DNA of 5,816 nucleotides from Planctomycetales bacterium (GTDB lineage Bacteria; Planctomycetota; Planctomycetia; Pirellulales; Thermoguttaceae), in the NCBI GenBank assembly GCA_007127495.1, contig SKZG01000560.1:1-5816 (forward strand), in the 5' to 3' direction. Below are positions 1 to 5,405 of the stretch, one piece after another. The translations under genes and the position numbers were made by a program. The number at the start of each line of letters is the position of its first letter. Positions within the stretch are counted from its first letter, which is position 1. The notes beneath the pieces are model-generated. The model saw only the letters and a list, made by a program, of their open reading frames with translations, had not been told where the DNA came from and did no database searches.

Positions 1-120
1 CACATGAGCCAAGCCGGTTTGGACGCCGGAGCGTGTCACCACGGCGGCGGCGCGCGACGTCAGATCGGTCATTTGGCCGTGGCCGGTGGTTTCGAATGTA
101 ATCTGCTCCTGATGCACCAT
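1..120 (-). CDS. YjbQ/UPF0047-family protein, N-terminal 40 residues (gene runs off the left edge)
   Basis: Reading leftward from the ATG at 120-118 gives an open frame of exactly 40 codons up to the window edge. It contains ITFETTGHGQMTDLT near residues 7-21 and VVTRSGVQTGLAHV near residues 27-40. This matches the start of the YjbQ (UPF0047) family, whose members begin with a beta strand, then a D-[IL]-T motif and an 'SG(V)..G...V' segment. Family members are about 130-140 residues, so roughly the first third is visible; the later conserved His and Asn-Glu motifs lie outside. Some members have a weak thiamine-phosphate synthase activity, but the physiological role of the family is unsettled. 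The start is supported by GGAGG (minus strand, 135-131) ten bases upstream and by a TATAAT promoter at 167-162. It is divergent from csrA. I am confident of the family, not of the function. Confidence 0.82.
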   Translation of the reverse strand, partial: MVHQEQITFETTGHGQMTDLTSRAAAVVTRSGVQTGLAHV

Positions 121-161
121 AAGTCGATAACCTCCGGGATATGAGCCATTGGCTTTCGGCG

Positions 162-189
162 ATTATAGTTGGATTCGCACGCGGTCCAA
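162..189 (-). promoter_or_regulatory. Sigma-70-type promoter for the YjbQ-family gene
   Basis: On the minus strand a perfect TATAAT (167-162) is preceded, 16 bases upstream, by TTGGAC (189-184), which keeps the TTG core of a -35 box. Transcription would start near 155, giving a leader of about 35 bases that includes the GGAGG ribosome site. The -10 box is strong and the -35 box only partial. Confidence 0.55.
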
Positions 190-210
190 GGGGCTGCACA
201 CCAAGACTTG

Positions 211-253
211 GCCAACTTTCCCCCTGAAAGGGGTTGGCTTTCGACCCCGAAAG
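211..253. repeat. Two mutually exclusive hairpins in the divergent spacer
   Basis: GCCAAC (211-216) pairs with GTTGGC (233-238), enclosing an inner TTTC/GAAA pairing (217-220 with 226-229). CTTTCG (238-243) pairs with CGAAAG (248-253) across an ACCC loop. The two outer stems share base 238, so they abut or compete. Both lie upstream of the YjbQ-gene promoter and about 150 bases before csrA. No T-run follows closely on either strand, so these do not look like terminators. A protein-binding region or an uncharacterised structured element is possible; the sequence alone does not say. Confidence 0.45.
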
Positions 254-332
254 TTTCCCCGGACGGCATAACCGGACCGCGATTCGTGCTTTTTTCTTAA
301 AACCTGGCCGCGGTGCAAGAATTTCGCTCCCA

Positions 333-371
333 CCTATGGTATCATCGGGGATAGGTTACATAGGGCCTATG
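333..371 (+). promoter_or_regulatory. csrA upstream region: possible -10 box and clustered ATAGG/CCTAT inverted repeats
   Basis: The pentamer CCTAT occurs at 333-337 and 366-370, and its complement ATAGG at 351-355 and 360-364. The last pair forms a perfect 6+1+6 palindrome, CATAGG-G-CCTATG (359-371). TATCAT (340-345) could be the -10 box of csrA, but no convincing -35 box lies 16-18 bases upstream. If it is used, transcription would begin near 352 and the palindrome would sit just downstream of the start, where a repressor could act. Directly after it GCTGTG is repeated at 371-376 and 381-386. The repeats are seen in the sequence; the regulatory role is inferred. Confidence 0.35.
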
Positions 372-402
372 CTGTGTCACGCTGTGCCTTGGTGAAGTCA
401 TC

Positions 403-606
403 ATGCTTGTATTAGCGCGTAAGAAGAACGAGAGCATCGTCATCCGCGAGGACGTGGTGGTGACGGTGGTCGAGGTGCGCGGCGACAAGGTGCGGCTTGG
501 CATCGAGGCTCCGAAGGAGGTCAAAGTCCATCGGCGTGAAGTGTACGACGCGATCCGGCAGGCGGAGCAGAAGACGAGCCCCCCCTCCGAGTCCCCGGAA
601 ACCTAG
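403..606 (+). CDS. csrA: Carbon storage regulator CsrA
   Basis: This encodes a 67-residue CsrA, a small dimeric RNA-binding protein that binds GGA motifs, often in hairpin loops near ribosome sites, and so controls translation or mRNA stability. The whole family core is present: MLVLARKKNES at residues 1-11, the central VRLGIEAPKEV at 30-40, and VHRREVY at 42-48. The RNA-contacting Leu4 and Arg44 known from the E. coli protein are conserved. Residues 54-67 are a polar Ser/Pro/Glu tail of the usual variable kind. The ribosome site is weak (GGTGAAG at 391-397). In many bacteria CsrA governs flagellin synthesis together with FliW; no fliW or flagellin gene is visible in this window. The gene faces a minus-strand gene, and the two stop codons overlap. 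Identification is firm; the targets are unknown. Confidence 0.97.
   Translation: MLVLARKKNESIVIREDVVVTVVEVRGDKVRLGIEAPKEVKVHRREVYDAIRQAEQKTSPPSESPET
603..606. other. CTAG shared as the stop codon of two convergent genes
   Basis: The palindrome CTAG provides TAG for csrA on the plus strand (604-606) and TAG for the membrane-protein gene on the minus strand (605-603). The two coding regions therefore overlap by four bases with no spacer. Any terminator for either transcript must lie inside the opposing gene. Confidence 0.9.
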
Positions 607-1124
607 TCGATATCGCGTGCCCTCAGGATGCGTTCGATTTCGTCCAGCGGGCGCCCTAATCGGGAAGCGATGTCGCCGCTGGGGAAGCCGTAGTCGGCCA
701 GTAGATACACGGTCTCCGGCGCGGGGGCGACGCCCGCTTGCGGTCGCGCACTCGCCGAGGCGCCGGGCCTGGAACTCGGCGCGCCGGCCGCCCCCGCCTT
801 GCGCAGCGCCGCTTCCAGCCGTTCGGCGGCACGATCGGCCTCGGCAACCATCGCGCGCAAGACGGAAGCCCGGCTGTTCAGCTCGGCAGAAAGATCGCGA
901 GCCGTCTGGTGCATCTCGACTTCCCACCGGGCCAATTCGGGCGGACCGTCCATGAGCCGGGTGGCGGGCTCGGGCTTCGGGCGGCGCGGTACGACCAGGG
1001 CGCGGTCGTCGTCCCGCCCACGCGCCAGCCGGCGGTGCGCTCGCATCAGCAGAATGGCAATGATCAGTCCGAGGGCCACCAGGACGAACAGCATGAGATG
1101 GTCGGACTGGGCAAGCAGGATCAT
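603..1124 (-). CDS. Membrane-anchored coiled-coil protein with C-terminal HTH-like segment (SwrB/DUF6115- or DUF2802-like)
   Basis: This is a 173-residue protein that I cannot name with certainty. Residues 11-27 form one hydrophobic membrane helix, followed at once by a basic stretch (RAHRRLARGR), which suggests the bulk lies in the cytoplasm. Residues about 66-110 are rich in Ala, Glu and Arg with heptad-like spacing and probably form a coiled coil. Residues 111-137 are an Ala/Pro/Ser linker. Residues 139-170 (VYLLADYGFPSGDIASRLGR, then DEIERILRARD) look like a helix-turn-helix of the sigma-region-4 kind. The order TM, coiled coil, short C-terminal HTH recalls Bacillus SwrB (DUF6115) and proteobacterial DUF2802 proteins near flagellar genes. 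That likeness is by architecture and motif feel, not by alignment. The start at 1124 is chosen because its ATG overlaps the larC stop as ATGA, with GAGAAG just upstream; the open frame continues upstream only as a shadow of larC. Translation is probably coupled to larC. Confidence 0.8.
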   Translation of the reverse strand: MILLAQSDHLMLFVLVALGLIIAILLMRAHRRLARGRDDDRALVVPRRPKPEPATRLMDGPPELARWEVEMHQTARDLSAELNSRASVLRAMVAEADRAAERLEAALRKAGAAGAPSSRPGASASARPQAGVAPAPETVYLLADYGFPSGDIASRLGRPLDEIERILRARDID

Positions 1125-2293
1125 ACGCTTCTCGGATCGAATGCTTCGTGGGCGGCGTCGTACACTTCGCGCAGCGGCAAGTCCAACTCGGCGGCAATGC
1201 GCCGGCACGATTCGAACTCGGGTGAGAATCGGGGCGGGCCGTCCGGTGGGAAGCCCACCTTGCCCTCGACCTCGCCCCAACGGGTCGCCACCCGATGCGG
1301 CTTCCTGGCGAGCACCTGCCGGACCACCGGCCAGCGGCGCACGCCCATGGTGCTCGTCTCGCGGAACAGGACGGCCTCGACGGCCGGAACGTCGGCCGCG
1401 CGGCACAGCGCGCTCAGTGTGACGCCCGGCCGGTTCTTCTTCATCTGAATCGCCGTGGTGAACACGTCGAGTGCCCCGGCCTGCCACAGCCGCGATACGG
1501 CGTATCCGATCATCTCGCCGGTCGTGTCGTCGAGGTTGGTTTCCACAAGGCACACGTCTTCCGCGTCGCCGTGGGCCACTTCGCCAAGGATCAGCCGCAG
1601 CACGTTGGCCTGCTCCGGCAAGTCGGCTTGCCCGGCTCCGTAGCCGACGCGGCGCAGGGTCATCGACGGCATGGGGCCGAACCGCTCGGCGAGTACGGCC
1701 AGGATGGCGGCGCCGGTGGGCGTGGTCAGCTCCGCCCCGACGTGCGACTCGACCACCGGCACGCCGCAAAGCAATTCGGCGGTGGCCGGGGCGGGAATAC
1801 TGACTTCGCCGTGGGCGATGCGCACCCGGCCGCACCCGGTGGGAACCGCTGACGCCGCGACCCGCTCGACGTCCAACAGATCGAGCCCCACGGCCGTACC
1901 GACCACGTCGGCGATGGAATCGGCCGCGCCCACTTCGTGAAAATGGACCTTCTCGACCGCAACTCCGTGGACCTTCGCCTCGGCTTCCGCCAGCCTGGTG
2001 AAGATTCGGCGGGCGGTTTGCCGTTGCCGCCCGCTCAAATCGGCGCCGTCGAGCAATGCCAAGATGTCGCCCAGGTGCCGATGCTGGTGTTCCTGCTCGT
2101 ATTGCACGGTCACCTGGGTGGCGCGCAGGGCGTGTTTCTTCACCTCGCGGGCAACCAGCCGGCAGCCGGGCAGTCCCAGCGAGCCGATGGCCCGATTCAT
2201 GGCGGTCAGGTCGGCGCCGGCGTCGACCAGGGCGCCCAGGGTCATGTCGCCGCTGATACCGCTGGCACAATCGAAGTATGCAAGCCGAGTCAT
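1121..2293 (-). CDS. larC: Nickel insertion protein LarC (NPN cofactor nickel chelatase)
   Basis: LarC inserts nickel, with CTP hydrolysis, into the pyridinium bisthiocarboxylate mononucleotide made by LarB and LarE, giving the NPN pincer cofactor of lactate racemase LarA and related epimerases. With the start at 2293 the protein has 390 residues. It opens with the family signature YFDCASGISGDMTLGALVDAG (residues 6-26). It then shows a His-rich EHQHRHLGDI (68-77), VHFHEVGAADSIADVVG (116-132), TTPTGAA (190-196), RRVGYGAGQAD (214-224) and ETNLDDTTGE (251-260), which begins the LarC2 nucleotide-binding part. LarC1 and LarC2 are one continuous frame here, unlike Lactiplantibacillus plantarum, where a ribosomal frameshift joins them. 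A longer reading from 2356 adds 21 residues unlike the family and would cover the promoter. No larA, larB or larE is in the window. The stop overlaps the next gene as ATGA. Confidence 0.95.
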   Translation of the reverse strand: MTRLAYFDCASGISGDMTLGALVDAGADLTAMNRAIGSLGLPGCRLVAREVKKHALRATQVTVQYEQEHQHRHLGDILALLDGADLSGRQRQTARRIFTRLAEAEAKVHGVAVEKVHFHEVGAADSIADVVGTAVGLDLLDVERVAASAVPTGCGRVRIAHGEVSIPAPATAELLCGVPVVESHVGAELTTPTGAAILAVLAERFGPMPSMTLRRVGYGAGQADLPEQANVLRLILGEVAHGDAEDVCLVETNLDDTTGEMIGYAVSRLWQAGALDVFTTAIQMKKNRPGVTLSALCRAADVPAVEAVLFRETSTMGVRRWPVVRQVLARKPHRVATRWGEVEGKVGFPPDGPPRFSPEFESCRRIAAELDLPLREVYDAAHEAFDPRSV

Positions 2294-2300
2294 GTATGCG

Positions 2301-2329
2301 TCTATAACACGGATTGCCGGTTTGGTCAA
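2301..2329 (-). promoter_or_regulatory. Sigma-70-type promoter for larC, probably giving a leaderless mRNA
   Basis: On the minus strand TTGACC (2329-2324) and TATAGA (2306-2301) are separated by exactly 17 bases. Only seven bases lie between the -10 box and the ATG at 2293. Transcription should therefore begin at or within one or two bases of the start codon, leaving no room for a ribosome site; indeed none is visible before this ATG. The promoter match is good and the leaderless reading is inferred from spacing. Confidence 0.65.
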
Positions 2330-2370
2330 CAACGGCCTGATCCGGCTCCGGTTCATGAAGCGATTGGAAG

Positions 2371-2390
2371 GCGGTACCTCCTGGTGCCGC
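2371..2390. repeat. Strong hairpin with a four-base loop between larC and the PQQ-like lipoprotein gene
   Basis: GCGGTACC (2371-2378) pairs with GGTGCCGC (2383-2390), eight pairs including one G-T wobble on the plus strand, around a TCCT loop. On the minus strand the loop reads AGGA, with GGAGG spanning 2381-2377. This is about 80 bases upstream of the preferred larC start, and upstream of its predicted promoter, so it would be transcribed on that strand only if a second, more distal larC promoter exists. A run of eight G residues (2397-2404) follows on the plus strand. Confidence 0.45.
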
Positions 2391-2441
2391 TTGTGAGGGG
2401 GGGGTTGCCCAGGAAATCAAAATCGTGGAAAATGGTACTTG

Positions 2442-2447
2442 TTGACA
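2442..2447 (+). promoter_or_regulatory. Possible -35 box (TTGACA) upstream of the PQQ-like lipoprotein gene
   Basis: A perfect TTGACA stands 58 bases before the start codon at 2505. No recognisable -10 box occurs 16-18 bases downstream (the bases there are CTCTCC), so this is either a poorly matched or activator-dependent promoter, or chance. The ribosome site GAGGT (2495-2499), five bases before the ATG, is good. Confidence 0.25.
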
Positions 2448-2504
2448 GAAAACCGTGCAGACTGCTCTCCTGTAGGGGAGGCCCCGCGTTTCACGAGGTA
2501 ATCC

Positions 2505-3983
2505 ATGGATAAACCAACGTTAGCGTTCGCAATCGTCGTGTTGATGCTGTCGGGATGTTCCCGCGCCGAGAACTATGAGCCGGCGGGGCGTCCGCATGAG
2601 ACGATACCGCGAGCTGAGGCGGATGCAGCTAAGCCGGGCGACCGGCAGGTGGCCGCACCTCCTGATGAAGTGGCCGCACCTCCTGATGAAGTGGCCTCGC
2701 TCGATGTCCCTGCGCCCGTCGAGGAAGCCGAATCGGCCGCCGAGTCGGATGCCCTACCGGCCGACTCGCCGGCCGACAACGCAGTTCCCGACCCGACCGC
2801 ACCATACTGGCCGGCGTTCCAGGGGCCGCGCGGCGATAACAAGTCGAGCGAAACCGGCTTGCTGAAGCAGTGGCCCGACGGCGGTCCGCCCTTGCTGTGG
2901 ACCGCGCAGGGGATTGGCGAAGGGTATTCCTCGGTGAGCCTTGCGCACGGGTTGATCTACACGGCCGGCAATCTCGACGGCAACACCGTGGTGACGGCCT
3001 TCGACCTCGACGGACAAGTGCGCTGGCAGGTGCCCGCCGGCGATGCGTGGACCCGAGGATATCCCGGCACGCGCAGTACGCCCACGATTGACGGCGATCG
3101 GTTGTACTACCAGAATCCGCTGGGTGAAGTTTACTGCCTGCGCGCCGCAACCGGCGAGCGGATATGGAACGTTCCCGTGCTGGAACGCTTCGACGCACCG
3201 ATCATCACGTGGGCGCTGGCCGAGTCGAGTTTGATCGACGGCAACCGCGTCATCAGCACGCCGGGCGGCCGCCAGACGGCCGTCGTGGCGCTGGACAAGA
3301 TGACCGGCGATATCGTCTGGCAATCGGAGAGCGCCGAAGGCGACGCAGCCGGTTATGCCACGCCGACCGTGGCCGAGTATCGGGGGAAACGTCTCCTCTT
3401 CACCATGACGGCCAAGGCGGTTATCTGCGTCGACGCCGATACGGGCCAACTCTACTGGCGGTTCCCTCACGAGACAAGCCATGACGTGAACGTGCTCAAG
3501 CCAATCTTTCACGAAGGGCATGTGTTCGTCAGCACGGGTTACGGTTCCGGTTCGCGCATGCTGCGCGTCTTGGTCGACGGCGACCAAGTGGGCGTGGAGG
3601 AAGTTTGGTTCAATAGCGATTTGGACAACCATCACGGTGGCGTGGTATTGATCGACGGCTACCTGTACGGTTCCAGGCACCGGCGCGACTGGGCTTGCCT
3701 GGAGTGGGAAACCGGCCGGACCGTCTATATGGAGCCGGGCGTGGGCAAGGGATCGCTTACCTATGCCGACGGCATGCTGTATACCCTCAGCGAGCGCGGC
3801 GAAATGGGGCTCGTTCCGCCCACTCCCGATGGGCACGAGGTCGTCAGCCGGTTCCAATTGCCGCCGCAAGGCAAGGGCATGAGTTGGGCGTATCCGGTGG
3901 TCGTCGGCGGCCGGCTCTACATAAGGCACGGCGACTACCTTTACTGCTACGACGTGCGCGATCCCGCTGCACCGGCACCCTGA
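2505..3983 (+). CDS. Lipoprotein with acidic linker and PQQ-like beta-propeller
   Basis: The protein has 492 residues. Residues 1-18 are a short lipoprotein signal ending in the lipobox LSGC, so Cys18 should be lipidated and the protein exported. The Asp after the initiator Met is not next to the lipidated Cys, so inner-membrane retention is not indicated. Residues 19-99 are a disordered Ala/Pro/Glu/Asp linker containing a perfect seven-residue tandem repeat. The propeller runs from about 101 to 486. It opens with YWPAFQGPRGDN and continues with blades ending in typical motifs such as DLDGQVRW, ATGERIWNV, MTGDIVWQS and ADTGQLYWRF. This is the PQQ-like (Trp-docking) repeat family, very abundant in planctomycete exported proteins. 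Neither a quinoprotein dehydrogenase active site nor a cytochrome CXXCH motif is seen, so enzyme activity is not claimed; a binding or scaffold role is equally possible. The substrate is unknown. It is probably transcribed alone, since a hairpin and a new promoter follow it. Confidence 0.93.
   Translation: MDKPTLAFAIVVLMLSGCSRAENYEPAGRPHETIPRAEADAAKPGDRQVAAPPDEVAAPPDEVASLDVPAPVEEAESAAESDALPADSPADNAVPDPTAPYWPAFQGPRGDNKSSETGLLKQWPDGGPPLLWTAQGIGEGYSSVSLAHGLIYTAGNLDGNTVVTAFDLDGQVRWQVPAGDAWTRGYPGTRSTPTIDGDRLYYQNPLGEVYCLRAATGERIWNVPVLERFDAPIITWALAESSLIDGNRVISTPGGRQTAVVALDKMTGDIVWQSESAEGDAAGYATPTVAEYRGKRLLFTMTAKAVICVDADTGQLYWRFPHETSHDVNVLKPIFHEGHVFVSTGYGSGSRMLRVLVDGDQVGVEEVWFNSDLDNHHGGVVLIDGYLYGSRHRRDWACLEWETGRTVYMEPGVGKGSLTYADGMLYTLSERGEMGLVPPTPDGHEVVSRFQLPPQGKGMSWAYPVVVGGRLYIRHGDYLYCYDVRDPAAPAP
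2649..2690 (+). repeat. Perfect 21-bp tandem repeat inside the lipoprotein linker
   Basis: A 21-base unit starting GTGGCCGCACC occurs twice without mismatch (2649-2669 and 2670-2690), and the first six bases recur at 2691-2696. It encodes VAAPPDE twice (residues 49-62). The unit length is a multiple of three, so copy changes keep the frame. The exact identity, including third codon positions, suggests a recent duplication by slippage. Confidence 0.93.
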
Positions 3984-3996
3984 CCTCGCCGGGTAT

Positions 3997-4013
3997 CCGT
4001 TCCCAGCGAACGG
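3997..4013 (+). terminator. Hairpin after the PQQ-like lipoprotein gene, weak terminator candidate
   Basis: CCGTTC (3997-4002) pairs perfectly with GAACGG (4008-4013) around a CCAGC loop, 13 bases after the stop codon. Only TTAT follows, not a real T-run, so it is a poor intrinsic terminator and may instead block exonucleases or do nothing. CGGTTAT is directly repeated at 4011-4017 and 4021-4027. Confidence 0.3.
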
Positions 4014-4026
4014 TTATCGCCGGTTA

Positions 4027-4055
4027 TTTACAGAACGAGATGCAGGCGTTATAAC
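4027..4055 (+). promoter_or_regulatory. Sigma-70-type promoter for the SMP-30-like lipoprotein gene
   Basis: TTTACA (4027-4032) and TATAAC (4050-4055) are separated by exactly 17 bases, each with one mismatch to consensus. Transcription would begin near 4062, giving a leader of roughly 90 bases with TAAGGAG (4137-4143) as ribosome site. The -10 box lies within the perfect ten-base palindrome CGTTATAACG (4047-4056), which could be an operator half-site arrangement or coincidence. Confidence 0.6.
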
Positions 4056-4150
4056 GTAGGCTGTGAGCGGCACGGTTGGGCGTTTGCCTTGGCGGCACGT
4101 CCGGCCGTGGCGTGTAAAACCATCCCTTTCCACGAGTAAGGAGAACTGCA

Positions 4151-5386
4151 ATGTTGAGCGAACTGTATCGAGTCCGGTGGCTCGCGATTCCGGTCGTGTG
4201 CCTGCTGACCGCCGCGCTGGTGGGTTGCCCGCCCGCGGAAGTGCCCCCTCATGAGTCGCCGCCCGTTGAGCCTCTCGCCGATCCCCTTGAGCCGGCGCCG
4301 CCGCTCGAACCCGCGGAGCCCGAAGAACCTGCGGAAGAGCCGACCCCCGAAGAGCTTGGCATGGCGACGGATCCGGCGGGGCCGATTGCCCAGGCGGAAC
4401 TACTCATTGAACTGGACGAGCAGTACAACACGCCCGACGCCCTGTGCCTGATGCCCAATGGCGACGTGATCGTGACGGTTCCGAACGTCAATGACCGTTC
4501 ATCGCCTCCGGCGTTGCTGCGCATCAAGCCGGACAATACGTACGAGGAGTTCTTTCAGTTTCCGGAGCATCCGGTGACGGGCGAGAAGGCGTATCCCTTC
4601 GGTGTTGCCACCGATGGCCAGGACCTGTTCGTGGCCGACCTGCAATGGTTCGCCAATCCGGAAGACCCCGGCCATAACGCGCGCGTCCTGTGGATTCCCA
4701 TGGAAGACGGCAAGCCGGGCGAAGCGAAGTCGATTATCGAGGGCCTCGTCACGGTCAATGCCGTGCAGGTGCGCGACGGCTACCTCTACCTGAGCGACAC
4801 GATCATGAAGCCGGGCACGGATCCGCTGATAAGCGGCGTGTTCCGCTTCCCGCTGGAAGAGGCGAAAAACGAAACGATCCGAGTCACCCAGCCCCTGGAA
4901 GATGACCCGCACTGCATCGGAACGATCGAAACTCACAGTGTGGAGATCGGCTTCGGTGCCGATGGCATTACGTTCGACGACGACGGCAACCTCTACCTGG
5001 GCAACTATGCCGACGGTACGGTACACAAGATCGAGTTCGAAGAGGACGGTACTCCGAAACCGCCAACCATCTTCGCGCAGGCACCGTTCATGAAGAGCGC
5101 GGACGGGCTGTTTTACGATTCCCAGCGCGAAGTGATCTTTGTGGCCGACATGATGGCCAACGCCATCCAGATGGTGTTCCTCGACGGCACGGTGCGCACC
5201 CTGGCTCAGGATCCCGCCGGCGACGGCTCCGGAGGGCGGTTGAGCGCCCCGAGCGAGGCACTGGTGCGAGGCGACGAATTGATCGTGTGCAACTTCGACA
5301 TGGTCATCCCCGGCGGTGTGAACCAGGAGTTCGGCCCGCCGCATACGATTTCCGTGATCAAGCTGCCCGAGTCGCTCCGCGATTAG
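4151..5386 (+). CDS. Lipoprotein with Pro/Glu-rich linker and SMP-30/NHL-like beta-propeller
   Basis: The protein has 411 residues. An N-terminal signal with hydrophobic residues 10-25 ends in the lipobox LVGC, with Cys26 as the lipidation site. Residues 27-69 are a striking Pro/Glu linker made of short PLEP, EPAEP and EEP variants. From about residue 80 to 405 repeated four-stranded units are suggested by motifs such as PDALCLMPNGDVIVTVP, GVATDGQDLFVAD, ADGITFDDDGNLYLGNY (270-286) and SADGLFYDSQREVIFVAD (316-333). This pattern of G-[IL]-x(2)-D...G-x-[LI]-[YF]-V-[AG]-[DN] fits the SMP-30/gluconolactonase and NHL propeller group. Lactonase activity is possible but the metal ligands cannot be assigned by eye. 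Ribosome site TAAGGAG lies seven bases before the ATG, and the gene has its own promoter. It shares lipoprotein-linker-propeller architecture with its upstream neighbour but a different propeller family, so the two may act at the same surface or periplasmic site; this is inference. Confidence 0.88.
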   Translation: MLSELYRVRWLAIPVVCLLTAALVGCPPAEVPPHESPPVEPLADPLEPAPPLEPAEPEEPAEEPTPEELGMATDPAGPIAQAELLIELDEQYNTPDALCLMPNGDVIVTVPNVNDRSSPPALLRIKPDNTYEEFFQFPEHPVTGEKAYPFGVATDGQDLFVADLQWFANPEDPGHNARVLWIPMEDGKPGEAKSIIEGLVTVNAVQVRDGYLYLSDTIMKPGTDPLISGVFRFPLEEAKNETIRVTQPLEDDPHCIGTIETHSVEIGFGADGITFDDDGNLYLGNYADGTVHKIEFEEDGTPKPPTIFAQAPFMKSADGLFYDSQREVIFVADMMANAIQMVFLDGTVRTLAQDPAGDGSGGRLSAPSEALVRGDELIVCNFDMVIPGGVNQEFGPPHTISVIKLPESLRD

Positions 5387-5405
5387 GCACGCAACGTCGA
5401 CCCAA

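Noticed and set aside
290..298. T-run after the divergent spacer hairpins as an intrinsic terminator
   Set aside because: The run (290-295) lies 36 bases beyond the nearest stem and no gene on the plus strand ends before it.
305..319. Possible sigma-54 promoter upstream of csrA (TGGC...TGCA)
   Set aside because: The GG and GC doublets are only seven bases apart instead of the required ten.
1125..2420. Long open frame that would extend the membrane protein to about 605 residues
   Set aside because: The added 432 residues lie wholly in a shifted frame over larC, are Arg/Gly/Ala-rich and look like a GC-rich shadow. The ATGA overlap and the hydrophobic N-terminus fix the start at 1124.
2649..2690. 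Short direct repeat as a possible CRISPR or mobile-element mark
   Set aside because: The units are adjacent without spacers and lie in frame inside a coding linker, so this is a coding tandem repeat.
2754..3929. Antisense open frame of 391 codons across the PQQ-like gene
   Set aside because: It covers a firmly identified propeller gene, has no recognisable domain or ribosome site, and long antisense frames are expected in GC-rich coding DNA.
4062..4150. CsrA site in the leader of the SMP-30-like gene
   Set aside because: The only GGA there is the ordinary ribosome site TAAGGAG, with no hairpin around it.
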